Under the pieces are notes generated by a model. It was not told the DNA's origin. It made no database searches and was given only the letters and a program-made list of their open reading frames with translations. From Pyrinomonadaceae bacterium (GTDB lineage: Bacteria > Acidobacteriota > Blastocatellia > Pyrinomonadales > Pyrinomonadaceae), in contig JACDAW010000510.1 of NCBI GenBank assembly GCA_013695245.1, forward strand, positions 1-11,970: a stretch of 11,970 nucleotides of DNA. The letters are read 5' to 3'. The position numbers and the translations under genes are program-made. This document shows, in pieces, positions 6,056 through 11,970 of this stretch; the stretch's first letter is position 1; each line of letters starts with the position of its first letter.

Positions 6056-7024
6056 TTAGCTCTTAAAAACTTGCCGCATCAAAATCGGTAACGAGCGGAG
6101 GGGGAAAGCGTGAGGTCTTCTCTGCGCCTGCGCGAATTGCGGCGACGTGTACTTTTCACAGAAGTACGGGCAGTAGGAAGTATCACACCGCTTAGGAGAC
6201 CGAAGAAGTTTGACATCTTTTTGAAGTACGTTGCCGAGACGTTCTCCAGATTCGCAACGAAAGACGGCTCCGTCGGGCTGAATCTGTACGAAGTTGTAGC
6301 CTGAGCCGCACAATCTACCCTGATAATCGCCCGTGCTGTTTAGAAAACGGTCGTCAGAGAACATGTCAATCGTGGGGCGCTCACCCATTTCAGCGAGCAC
6401 TGTCGCATACTTTTGTCGTGCTTCCACCAAGCATTCGATTATTAGAGACCTCTGAGCGTCGGAGTACGAAGCAGGATACTCACGTCCTTCGTAACTACCG
6501 CGCATAACTTTCGGTATGAGAAACAAATCGCGCCTCTCAAAATATTCGGAGAGTTCCGGGAAGATGCCAACCATCATGGGAGTCATGACGGCGGAAACCA
6601 GCACATTAAATTCATGTGCTTGAAGCTTATGCACACGCTCGACGAAAACATCCAGAGAGGCGCGCTTCTGTCTTTCAGCATAATGCACGGCCGCGTTGAT
6701 GTAATGCACCCTCTGGGGATCGATTCTTTCGGCGAACAAGTCAATACAGCGATGCGAGAGGTTGGAATTTATGGACAGGTAATGATCGCGGGTAAGGTGT
6801 TCGCACAGATCGACAAAGCCCGGATAAATGGATGGTTCGCCTCCGGTAATGTGAAGCAACCACGTCTTACGGGTTGCGTTAAATCCTTCAACCCACTGGG
6901 CGTGCGTGCCGTGAACAAGGAGTTTAGCGCCCAAATCAGCAGGCGGGAAAAAGCAGTACGGACACCGAAAGTTGCAAGTCGTGAGAAGCGTCCAATCCGC
7001 CTCCACTGCGTATGTTAGGTTCAT
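6056..7024 (-). CDS. Radical SAM protein with cysteine-rich (SPASM/twitch-like) C-terminus
   Basis: The 322-residue protein has the radical SAM cluster motif C-x3-C-x2-C (C17, C21, C24) at the start of the barrel and ITGGEP (59-64) for S-adenosylmethionine binding. Five further cysteines (C239, C257, C280, C285, C289) in the last third, with QIQPDGAVFRC between the first two, resemble SPASM/twitch domains that hold auxiliary iron-sulfur clusters in peptide- and sugar-modifying enzymes. The C-terminal tail (295-322) is basic. GGAGAG lies 6-11 nt before the ATG at 7024. A possible small ORF stops 14 bp upstream and a truncated frame follows 17 bp downstream. Substrate unknown: a modified peptide is one possibility, a nucleoside or sugar another. 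Confidence 0.9.
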   Translation of the reverse strand: MNLTYAVEADWTLLTTCNFRCPYCFFPPADLGAKLLVHGTHAQWVEGFNATRKTWLLHITGGEPSIYPGFVDLCEHLTRDHYLSINSNLSHRCIDLFAERIDPQRVHYINAAVHYAERQKRASLDVFVERVHKLQAHEFNVLVSAVMTPMMVGIFPELSEYFERRDLFLIPKVMRGSYEGREYPASYSDAQRSLIIECLVEARQKYATVLAEMGERPTIDMFSDDRFLNSTGDYQGRLCGSGYNFVQIQPDGAVFRCESGERLGNVLQKDVKLLRSPKRCDTSYCPYFCEKYTSPQFAQAQRRPHAFPLRSLPILMRQVFKS

Positions 7025-7038
7025 AACTCTCTCCGAGT

Positions 7039-7185
7039 TCAGTCAACGATGGCATCGTTACGTGGATCGAATTGTTCGGTCGCTCGTGAAATGATTTGCT
7101 GAATGCGATCAAGGCGTGACACTACGGCTTGATTCGCGCAAACCGTTTTTGTCAGCCTGACTCCGACTCCATATTCAATTTGCAT
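7039..7185 (-). CDS. Possible small ORF upstream of the radical SAM gene
   Basis: A 48-residue frame from the ATG at 7185 (60 residues if the TTG at 7221 is used), ending 14 bp before the radical SAM start. The radical SAM ribosome-binding site immediately follows its stop. The sequence has a short strand-like start (MQIEYGVGVRLTKTVCANQ) with one cysteine, a helix (VVSRLDRIQQIISRATEQ) and an acidic tail (DPRNDAIVD). Residue composition is protein-like, but the only upstream ribosome-binding candidate, GTGGG, is weak. It could be a substrate peptide or small partner for the radical SAM enzyme, or non-coding. Together with its leader it accounts for the gap between cysK and the radical SAM gene, where nothing else is recognisable apart from a 7-bp inverted repeat at 7213-7256. 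Confidence 0.35.
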   Translation of the reverse strand: MQIEYGVGVRLTKTVCANQAVVSRLDRIQQIISRATEQFDPRNDAIVD

Positions 7186-7263
7186 CAGCCCACAAATCTT
7201 CGCTTGCGCACTCGGCAACAAAAAGGATTGCTTATTGAGCTTACATTCAGTTGCCGGAATTTC

Positions 7264-8205
7264 TTATTCGCTGGCAAAAAGTTCATGCGAAAGGTAACGT
7301 TCGCCGAAGTCGCAGATGATCGAAACGGTGCGCTTGCCTGCGCCGAGTTCCTTGGCGACATTACGCGCCGCCCACGTGATCGCGCCCGACGAGATGCCGC
7401 AAAAAATTCCTTCCTCGCGCGCCAGCCGTCGCGCCATCTCAATCGCCGCTTCGTAATCAACTTGAATCACTTGATCGACGACTTCCGCGTCGTAGTTGCG
7501 CGGCACAAATCCTGCGCCGATGCCTTGAATCTTATTTGGGCCGGGCTGCCCGCCTGACAGCACGGGCGACGACGAAGGTTCAACCGCGATGATGCGGACA
7601 TGCGAACCGACGCGCTCTTTTAGCACACGACCGACGGCCGAGATCGTCCCGCCCGTGCCGACTCCGGCGATAAAAGCATCAAGCTTTCCGTCTGTGTCTT
7701 CCATGATCTCTTCGGCCGTCGTGCGGCGATGGATTTCGGGGTTCGCCGGATTGTCAAACTGCGAAAGCGTGAAGCTGTTTGGCGTTTCTTCCGCGATGTC
7801 AGCGGCGCGTTTGATCGCGCCCTTCATGCCTTCCGCGCCGGGCGTTAACTCAACTCGTGCGCCGAACGCGGCGAGCACGCGCCGTCGTTCGACCGTTACG
7901 GATTCAGGCATCGTGACGATCAGCTTGTAGCCTTTGATGGCGGCGGCAAATGCAACGGCAATTCCAGTATTGCCTGATGTCGGTTCAATCAGCGTCGTTT
8001 CGCCGGGCTTGATCTTGCCTTCGCGCTCTGCCGCTTCGATCATCGCCGCGCCAATGCGGTCTTTGACGGAGTCCATTGGATTCTGCGATTCAAGTTTGAC
8101 TACCATCTCGGCGGAGTCGGGTTCGGGAATGTGATTGAGACGGACGAGCGGCGTGTAGCCGATCAGTTCGAGCATGTTGCTCGCGATCTTCGGGCGTTGC
8201 GGCAT
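7264..8205 (-). CDS. cysK: Cysteine synthase (O-acetylserine sulfhydrylase)
   Basis: A pyridoxal-phosphate fold-type II enzyme that joins O-acetylserine and sulfide to form cysteine and acetate. At 313 residues it has the usual length. The Schiff-base lysine is K48 in NPMDSVKDRIG. The substrate loop TSGNTG is at 76-81, the phosphate-binding GTGGT loop at 183-187, and the pyridine-nitrogen serine lies in GISSGA (270-275). Protein-like residues fill the whole length with no sign of decay. GGGAG lies about 8 nt upstream of the ATG at 8205. A related cystathionine beta-synthase or O-phosphoserine-using enzyme cannot be excluded, but no regulatory CBS domain is present. It is separated from the upstream peptidase gene by a long palindrome and is probably transcribed on its own. 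There is no sulfate-assimilation neighbour in the window. Confidence 0.93.
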   Translation of the reverse strand: MPQRPKIASNMLELIGYTPLVRLNHIPEPDSAEMVVKLESQNPMDSVKDRIGAAMIEAAEREGKIKPGETTLIEPTSGNTGIAVAFAAAIKGYKLIVTMPESVTVERRRVLAAFGARVELTPGAEGMKGAIKRAADIAEETPNSFTLSQFDNPANPEIHRRTTAEEIMEDTDGKLDAFIAGVGTGGTISAVGRVLKERVGSHVRIIAVEPSSSPVLSGGQPGPNKIQGIGAGFVPRNYDAEVVDQVIQVDYEAAIEMARRLAREEGIFCGISSGAITWAARNVAKELGAGKRTVSIICDFGERYLSHELFASE

Positions 8206-8268
8206 GGAAAACTCCCTTCAAGGTATAGAGCAAATAATTGCGAAGTGATTTTTCATGAATATACGCGG

Positions 8269-8370
8269 TAAAAAGGCAAAAGTAAAAAGGCAAAAGGCAA
8301 AAGCGCAGATGAAAGAAATTCTCTTTCTTCATCCTAACCTTTGCCTTTTTACTTCTAACTTTTGCCTTAT
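8269..8370. repeat. Long imperfect palindrome with AAGGCAAAAG units
   Basis: The left arm (about 8269-8302) consists of three AAGGCAAAAG-like units; the right arm (about 8336-8370) carries the inverted units CTTTGCCTTTTT and ACTTTTGCCTT. The loop itself folds again, with GATGAA near 8308 against TTCATC near 8338. The whole element fills most of the gap between the peptidase stop and the cysK start. On the minus strand the structure ends in TTTTTACC, so it could act as a terminator for the peptidase gene. It looks like a non-autonomous repeat rather than a dedicated terminator. Nothing else is evident in the gap apart from the cysK ribosome-binding site. Confidence 0.65.
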
Positions 8371-8372
8371 CT

Positions 8373-9416
8373 TTACGGCTGCTTGCCCGCAACCCACTGC
8401 GGCTTGAAGTTTGAATTGACGAGCCACAGAACGGGTTTGAACATTGAGCCGATGGCGTCGGTCATGTGCGCGAAATCAATGTGGGCGATGTCGTCGGATG
8501 GTTGGTGGTATTCCGCGTGTAAGCCGAAGCTTGAAACGGTGTGTGCGATCACGCCGCGCCTAGCGAGCGCATAGTTGTCGGAGCGTTGGAAGAAGTTTTG
8601 TTCGGGGTGCGGATCGGCGACGAGGCGCGCGCCTTGACGGGCGAGTTCTGGACCGAGGTTCGAGCGTTCGTAGCCGGTGAGCCAAAGCGTGTGAGTGGCG
8701 ACTGACTTGTCGGGGCGACCGATCATTTCAAACTCTAGATTGGCGACGAAACTTGCAAGCGTCACCGGAGAATTTTCAAGGAAATACGCATTGCCCGCCC
8801 CGCCCGTCTCCTCGCTGCCGAAGAGGGCGAAGATGACGGTGCGTTTCGGTTTGCTGGTGCCAAGCACGCGCGCGAGTTCGAGCACGGCGCACACGCCTGA
8901 AGCGTCATCGTCCGCGCCGTTGTAGATATTGTCTCCGTTAACGGCTTCGCCCGTACCGAGATGATCGAGATGGGCGGAAAGAAGAATCGCTTCTTTTGAA
9001 AGCTGCGCGTCGCTGCCTTGCAGACGGCCGACGACATTATAAGTAAAGGCTTGTTCAGCCGGAGTCGCGTTGGCGTCGCGCTGACGCCGCCTCCGCGCCG
9101 GAGCTTTTTGCAGGTAGTCGTTTGCATCGCCCGCCGGAGCGATCCCGTAACGGCGGAGTTCGGAAGCAATGTAAGTGGCGGCAATAAGTTCGTCGCGGGT
9201 GCCGCTTCCGCGTCCTCCAAGCGCGTCACTGGCGAGAAACTCCATATGGGCGCGAATCGAGGCGGCGTCGGCCATTGCTTCCGGGTTTTGATTTGTCGCG
9301 GCAACTTGCGCGTAAGTTACAATCTCAACGGCGTTTGACCCGCCGCGTTGAAGCGTTAGGGCGAAAAGTGAGATTAAGAAGAGTGCTGCAAGAATGCTCG
9401 CCGGTTTTATCTTCAT
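8373..9416 (-). CDS. Exported M28-family zinc metallopeptidase
   Basis: A 347-residue M28 (aminopeptidase Y/S-like) peptidase with an N-terminal signal peptide: MKIK, then a hydrophobic core SILAALFLISLFALTL, with cleavage probably near residue 29. Expected zinc ligands and catalytic residues are visible: H149 and D151 in SAHLDH, the bridging aspartate in GADDDASG (167-174), the general-base pair E202-E203 in GSEETGG, and H304 in HAEYHQPSDD. The fourth ligand region reads LEFEMIGR, with glutamate where many relatives have NLDMIGR aspartate. An Arg-rich stretch (108-113, RRRRQR) interrupts the region before the catalytic core. I chose the ATG at 9416 because of a perfect AAGGAG 6-11 nt upstream and the signal peptide; the earlier ATG-less extension to 9500 has no such support. 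Likely an extracytoplasmic aminopeptidase or carboxypeptidase. Confidence 0.92.
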   Translation of the reverse strand: MKIKPASILAALFLISLFALTLQRGGSNAVEIVTYAQVAATNQNPEAMADAASIRAHMEFLASDALGGRGSGTRDELIAATYIASELRRYGIAPAGDANDYLQKAPARRRRQRDANATPAEQAFTYNVVGRLQGSDAQLSKEAILLSAHLDHLGTGEAVNGDNIYNGADDDASGVCAVLELARVLGTSKPKRTVIFALFGSEETGGAGNAYFLENSPVTLASFVANLEFEMIGRPDKSVATHTLWLTGYERSNLGPELARQGARLVADPHPEQNFFQRSDNYALARRGVIAHTVSSFGLHAEYHQPSDDIAHIDFAHMTDAIGSMFKPVLWLVNSNFKPQWVAGKQP

Positions 9417-9547
9417 TGAAACTCCTTCTCTCAACTTATAAGAGATGTTTTGCAACTCCGAAGTCTGTAGCTGTATCTCAGTTAAGCTTGTGTGTAACAC
9501 AACGCCGCAACGATTCTCAATAGGATTCGCATAACCAAATTTCTGCG
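9417..9547. promoter_or_regulatory. Divergent intergenic region between peptidase and flavoprotein genes
   Basis: This 131-bp gap must hold the promoters of both diverging genes. I could not identify a convincing -35/-10 pair on either strand. It contains a short perfect inverted repeat, TTGTGT-GTA-ACACAA (9488-9502), that could be an operator or chance. The left end carries the peptidase ribosome-binding site. Confidence 0.4.
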
Positions 9548-10717
9548 ATGATAAAGAAAGATGTGATCGTAATTGGCGCGGGCGCGGCCGGGCTTTTGTG
9601 CGCGATTGAAGCGGGCAAGCGCGGGCGCGCCGTGCTGGTTTTCGATCACGCCCGCGAGGTAGGCAAAAAGATCATGATCTCCGGCGGCGGTCGTTGTAAT
9701 TTTACGAACATTTACACTGCGCCGGAAAATTATCTCTCCGCCAACCCGAACTTCTGCAAATCGGCGCTCGCCCGCTACACGCCGCAAGACTTTATCGCGC
9801 TCGTCGAAAAACACCGTATCCGCTATCACGAAAAGAAACTCGGTCAACTCTTCTGCGACGGTAGCGCGCGAGAGATCGTCAGTATGTTGCTAGCGGAATG
9901 CGAGGAGGCGGGAGCGGAAATTAAATCCGGCACGACGGTGCGCAAAGTGAGGAAAGATTCGTCATTCGTAATCGAGACGGGCAACGGAGATTACGAATGC
10001 GAATCGCTTGTGGTGGCGACTGGCGGGTTGTCGATTCCGAAGATGGGCGCGACCGATTACGGTTATCGCTTGGCGAAAGATTTCGGGCTGCGCATTCGTG
10101 AGACGCGCCCGGCGCTCGTTCCTTTGACTTTCGCCCCGAACAGAATCGAAGAGCTGAAGGCATTAAGCGGCATCTCGATAGATGCGCTTGTTAGCTGTAA
10201 CGGCGCGGAGTTTAGAGAAAACATTTTGCTCACGCATCGCGGCGTGAGCGGCCCTGCGATCTTGCAAATCTCTTCTTACTGGAAACGTGGAGTCGCTCTT
10301 TCGATCAACTTGCTGCCGGACACGGATGCGCGCACGTTCTTTGACGCGAAACATGAAAGCGAGATCGAGTTAGCGAATCTGCTTAGCCATCATTTGCCGC
10401 GCCGCTTCGCTCATGCGTGGTGCGATCTCTACGCCTGTTCAAAGCCGATGAATCGTTTCTCGACGAAAGAGTTGGAAAAGATTAGGGCGCAGCTTCATCG
10501 CTGGCAGCTTGAGCCTGACGGCACAGAAGGTTTCGCCAAAGCCGAAGTAACCGCCGGCGGTGTGGACACAGATGAGTTATCTTCTCAAACGATGGAGTCG
10601 AAACGCATCGCCGGACTTTACTTCATCGGTGAAGTGGTTGACGTGACGGGACACTTGGGCGGTTATAATTTTCAGTGGGCGTGGGCTTCCGGGTTTGCCG
10701 CCGGACAGTATGCGTGA
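9548..10717 (+). CDS. HI0933/YhiN (BaiN-like) family NAD(P)/FAD-dependent flavoprotein
   Basis: A 389-residue flavoprotein of the HI0933/YhiN family, related to BaiN. The N-terminal dinucleotide-binding motif GAGAAG (10-15) follows the first beta strand. The family signature KKIMISGGGRCNFTN is at 40-54, an ATGG segment marks the return of the FAD-binding chain, and the C-terminal GEVVDVTGHLGGYNFQWAWASG closes the FAD site. No signal peptide or membrane segment is present. Family members bind FAD, but most have no established substrate; BaiN was linked to bile-acid dehydroxylation in a gut bacterium, which should not be transferred here. The ATG at 9548 fits the family N-terminus although no good ribosome-binding site precedes it. 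The downstream propeller gene starts 11 bp after its stop, so the two are probably co-transcribed. Confidence 0.92.
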   Translation: MIKKDVIVIGAGAAGLLCAIEAGKRGRAVLVFDHAREVGKKIMISGGGRCNFTNIYTAPENYLSANPNFCKSALARYTPQDFIALVEKHRIRYHEKKLGQLFCDGSAREIVSMLLAECEEAGAEIKSGTTVRKVRKDSSFVIETGNGDYECESLVVATGGLSIPKMGATDYGYRLAKDFGLRIRETRPALVPLTFAPNRIEELKALSGISIDALVSCNGAEFRENILLTHRGVSGPAILQISSYWKRGVALSINLLPDTDARTFFDAKHESEIELANLLSHHLPRRFAHAWCDLYACSKPMNRFSTKELEKIRAQLHRWQLEPDGTEGFAKAEVTAGGVDTDELSSQTMESKRIAGLYFIGEVVDVTGHLGGYNFQWAWASGFAAGQYA

Positions 10718-10728
10718 AGGAGAGATTG

Positions 10729-11970
10729 ATGTTCGCTTTACAACAGCGTAGCAAACATGCAGAAGGGGTGCGCCGTCATTCGATGTTCGCGTGCTTGATC
10801 GCCTTTCTGCTTTTCGGCAGCGCCCAAGCGTTCGCGCAGAATTGGACTGCGAAGCTCGACGGGCGCGTGCGTTTTTATCAAATGACGGAGTTAGGCGCGC
10901 TCATCGTTGGCACGGAAAAATCCCTCTACGCCGTTGATGGCGAGACGGGCGATGTGTTGTGGCGAAGGAAGAATGCACGCCTTGATGAGACAGACGTTGC
11001 GCCCGTGCCCGGAACAGACCTCGTGCTTTTGACTTTCGAGCGTGGAAGTAAAACGCGCATGGAAGCCGTTGACGTGCTGTCGGGCGACTCGCTCTGGCAG
11101 ACGGAGAAGGTGCGCGGCGCTGTCGTGCAGTTAGCGGCGGACACAAACGCGAATCTGCTCGCTGCCGTTTTCGTCCGCGACGCGCGCGGGCGTGCGCGCG
11201 AAGGATTCAAGCGCCGCCCCGTCGTGCACTTGTTCGAGCTAAACGCGGGCAGGGAATTGTGGAAGCGCGAACTTGAAAGCGAAGTTGAGATGATGCCTGC
11301 TGCGTGGAGCGAAGGAGACGAAATTAATTACACGCTCAACAACTATCGCGCGCCGCTTTTCCTTGATGAGCGACTTTATCTTTTCTACGAAGGCGTCACG
11401 TCGCTCGACGTGCGTTCGGGCAAAGAACGGATGCGCGAGAAGTTTCGCGTCAACGAAGAGGGGCTTGCGCTTACGGAAGCCGATCCGGTGATGGACGAAC
11501 GTTTCATCTTCGCGTCGGGACGCGGGCGCGTGCGCGCCATCTCGCGCGAGAGCAGCGAAGAAGTTTGGGAAGCAAAGGATTTGGGTTTAACGCCGGAGAT
11601 GATCTTAGCCGGAGGCGTGCTTTACGTGCGCACGGGCGGACAGTTTACAGGATTGAAGGACGGCGAAATCGTCGAGCGCGGTGCTTACGGTGTGAGCGCG
11701 ATTGACGCGGGGAGCGGGAAAATTCTGTGGCGTTACAAGGGCGCGGACAAGGGAATTACAAACATCGCGTTGCCGGATGCTTCGACCGTTATGCTCGCTG
11801 ACCGCGATGATCTCATTGCGATTGACGCGCGGACGGGGAAGCGACGCGCGAAGATTGAGCATAGAGTTGAGCGAGCGGCGTTTGTGCTCATTAATTTGCG
11901 CGGCGAAGCGGTGGTGGGTGGGCGAAGCGAGATCGCCGCGTTCGATGCAAGAGGCGGCGCGGAACTTTGG
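10729..11970 (+). CDS. Exported PQQ-like beta-propeller repeat protein (partial, runs off right edge)
   Basis: An open frame of 414 codons without a stop reaches the window end. An AAGGAGAG ribosome-binding site starts right at the preceding stop and the ATG is at 10729. A signal peptide is visible: basic start with KHAEGVRRH, hydrophobic core MFACLIAFLLFGSA, then QAFA with probable cleavage before QNW. The mature part repeats the PQQ/quinoprotein-type blade motif, in which a sequence like AVDGETGDVLW, AVDVLSGDSLW, ELNAGRELW, AIDAGSGKILW, AIDARTGKR and AFDARGGAELW recurs roughly every 40-100 residues. This marks a WD/PQQ-like beta-propeller similar in layout to BamB or quinoprotein dehydrogenases. 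Catalytic residues of a dehydrogenase cannot be judged because the C-terminus is missing. It is probably a periplasmic or cell-surface binding or scaffold protein. Confidence 0.85.
   Translation, partial: MFALQQRSKHAEGVRRHSMFACLIAFLLFGSAQAFAQNWTAKLDGRVRFYQMTELGALIVGTEKSLYAVDGETGDVLWRRKNARLDETDVAPVPGTDLVLLTFERGSKTRMEAVDVLSGDSLWQTEKVRGAVVQLAADTNANLLAAVFVRDARGRAREGFKRRPVVHLFELNAGRELWKRELESEVEMMPAAWSEGDEINYTLNNYRAPLFLDERLYLFYEGVTSLDVRSGKERMREKFRVNEEGLALTEADPVMDERFIFASGRGRVRAISRESSEEVWEAKDLGLTPEMILAGGVLYVRTGGQFTGLKDGEIVERGAYGVSAIDAGSGKILWRYKGADKGITNIALPDASTVMLADRDDLIAIDARTGKRRAKIEHRVERAAFVLINLRGEAVVGGRSEIAAFDARGGAELW

Noticed and set aside
7213..7256. Inverted repeat CGGCAAC/GTTGCCG after cysK as a terminator
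   Set aside because: The 31-nt loop is long and no T-run follows the stem on the minus strand; the T-run lies inside the loop.
9417..9500. Longer M28 peptidase start at 9500
   Set aside because: It would put 28 polar residues before a clear signal peptide; the ATG at 9416 has a perfect AAGGAG.
9488..9502. TTGTGT-GTA-ACACAA as a regulator binding site
   Set aside because: Single copy with short arms, no linked regulator gene; kept only as a remark in the intergenic entry.
10901..11210. Minus-strand frames (81 and 94 codons) opposite the propeller gene
   Set aside because: Shadows: the plus-strand frame has a ribosome-binding site, a signal peptide and repeated blade motifs, and stays open to the window end.

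Overview
The window reads as a mid-to-high-GC bacterial chromosome segment with compact single-strand gene runs. The combination of an NAD-salvage cluster, an M28 peptidase, a PQQ-type propeller and AAGGCAAAAG-type palindromic repeats makes me think of Acidobacteriota, perhaps Blastocatellia. That placement is inference only: no rRNA or other phylogenetic marker is present. There is no phage, IS transposase, CRISPR array, tRNA or rRNA in the window.

Positions 1-5575, all read on the minus strand, form an NAD-salvage and ADP-ribose regulon in two transcription units. The first, pncB - nrtR - kptA, encodes nicotinate phosphoribosyltransferase, a Nudix-type NAD regulator and an NAD-consuming RNA 2'-phosphotransferase. 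It starts from a sigma70-like promoter overlapped by two tandem palindromic operators and ends at a short intrinsic terminator (2580-2609). The second, pncA-like nicotinamidase - VWA protein - PP2C-like phosphatase, starts about 110 bp further on behind another copy of the same operator. The arms of this copy match those of the promoter-overlapping pncB operator base for base in inverted orientation. The layout suggests one NrtR regulon. KptA releases nicotinamide from NAD, PncA deamidates it and PncB returns it to the NAD pool, while the VWA/PP2C pair suggests an attached phospho-signalling module of unknown target. This is the most interesting part of the window.

Positions 5576-7263 are a small accessory island between a pair of REP-like hairpins and cysK. 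It holds a radical SAM protein with a cysteine-rich C-terminus, a possible 48-60 residue small ORF directly upstream of it, and a downstream reading frame that ends inside a REP-like hairpin and looks truncated.

Positions 7264-9416 (minus) carry cysK (cysteine synthase) and an exported M28 zinc peptidase, separated by a roughly 100-bp long imperfect palindrome. From 9548 the orientation flips. A HI0933/YhiN-family flavoprotein is followed 11 bp later by an exported PQQ-like beta-propeller protein that runs off the right edge (10729 to beyond 11970).
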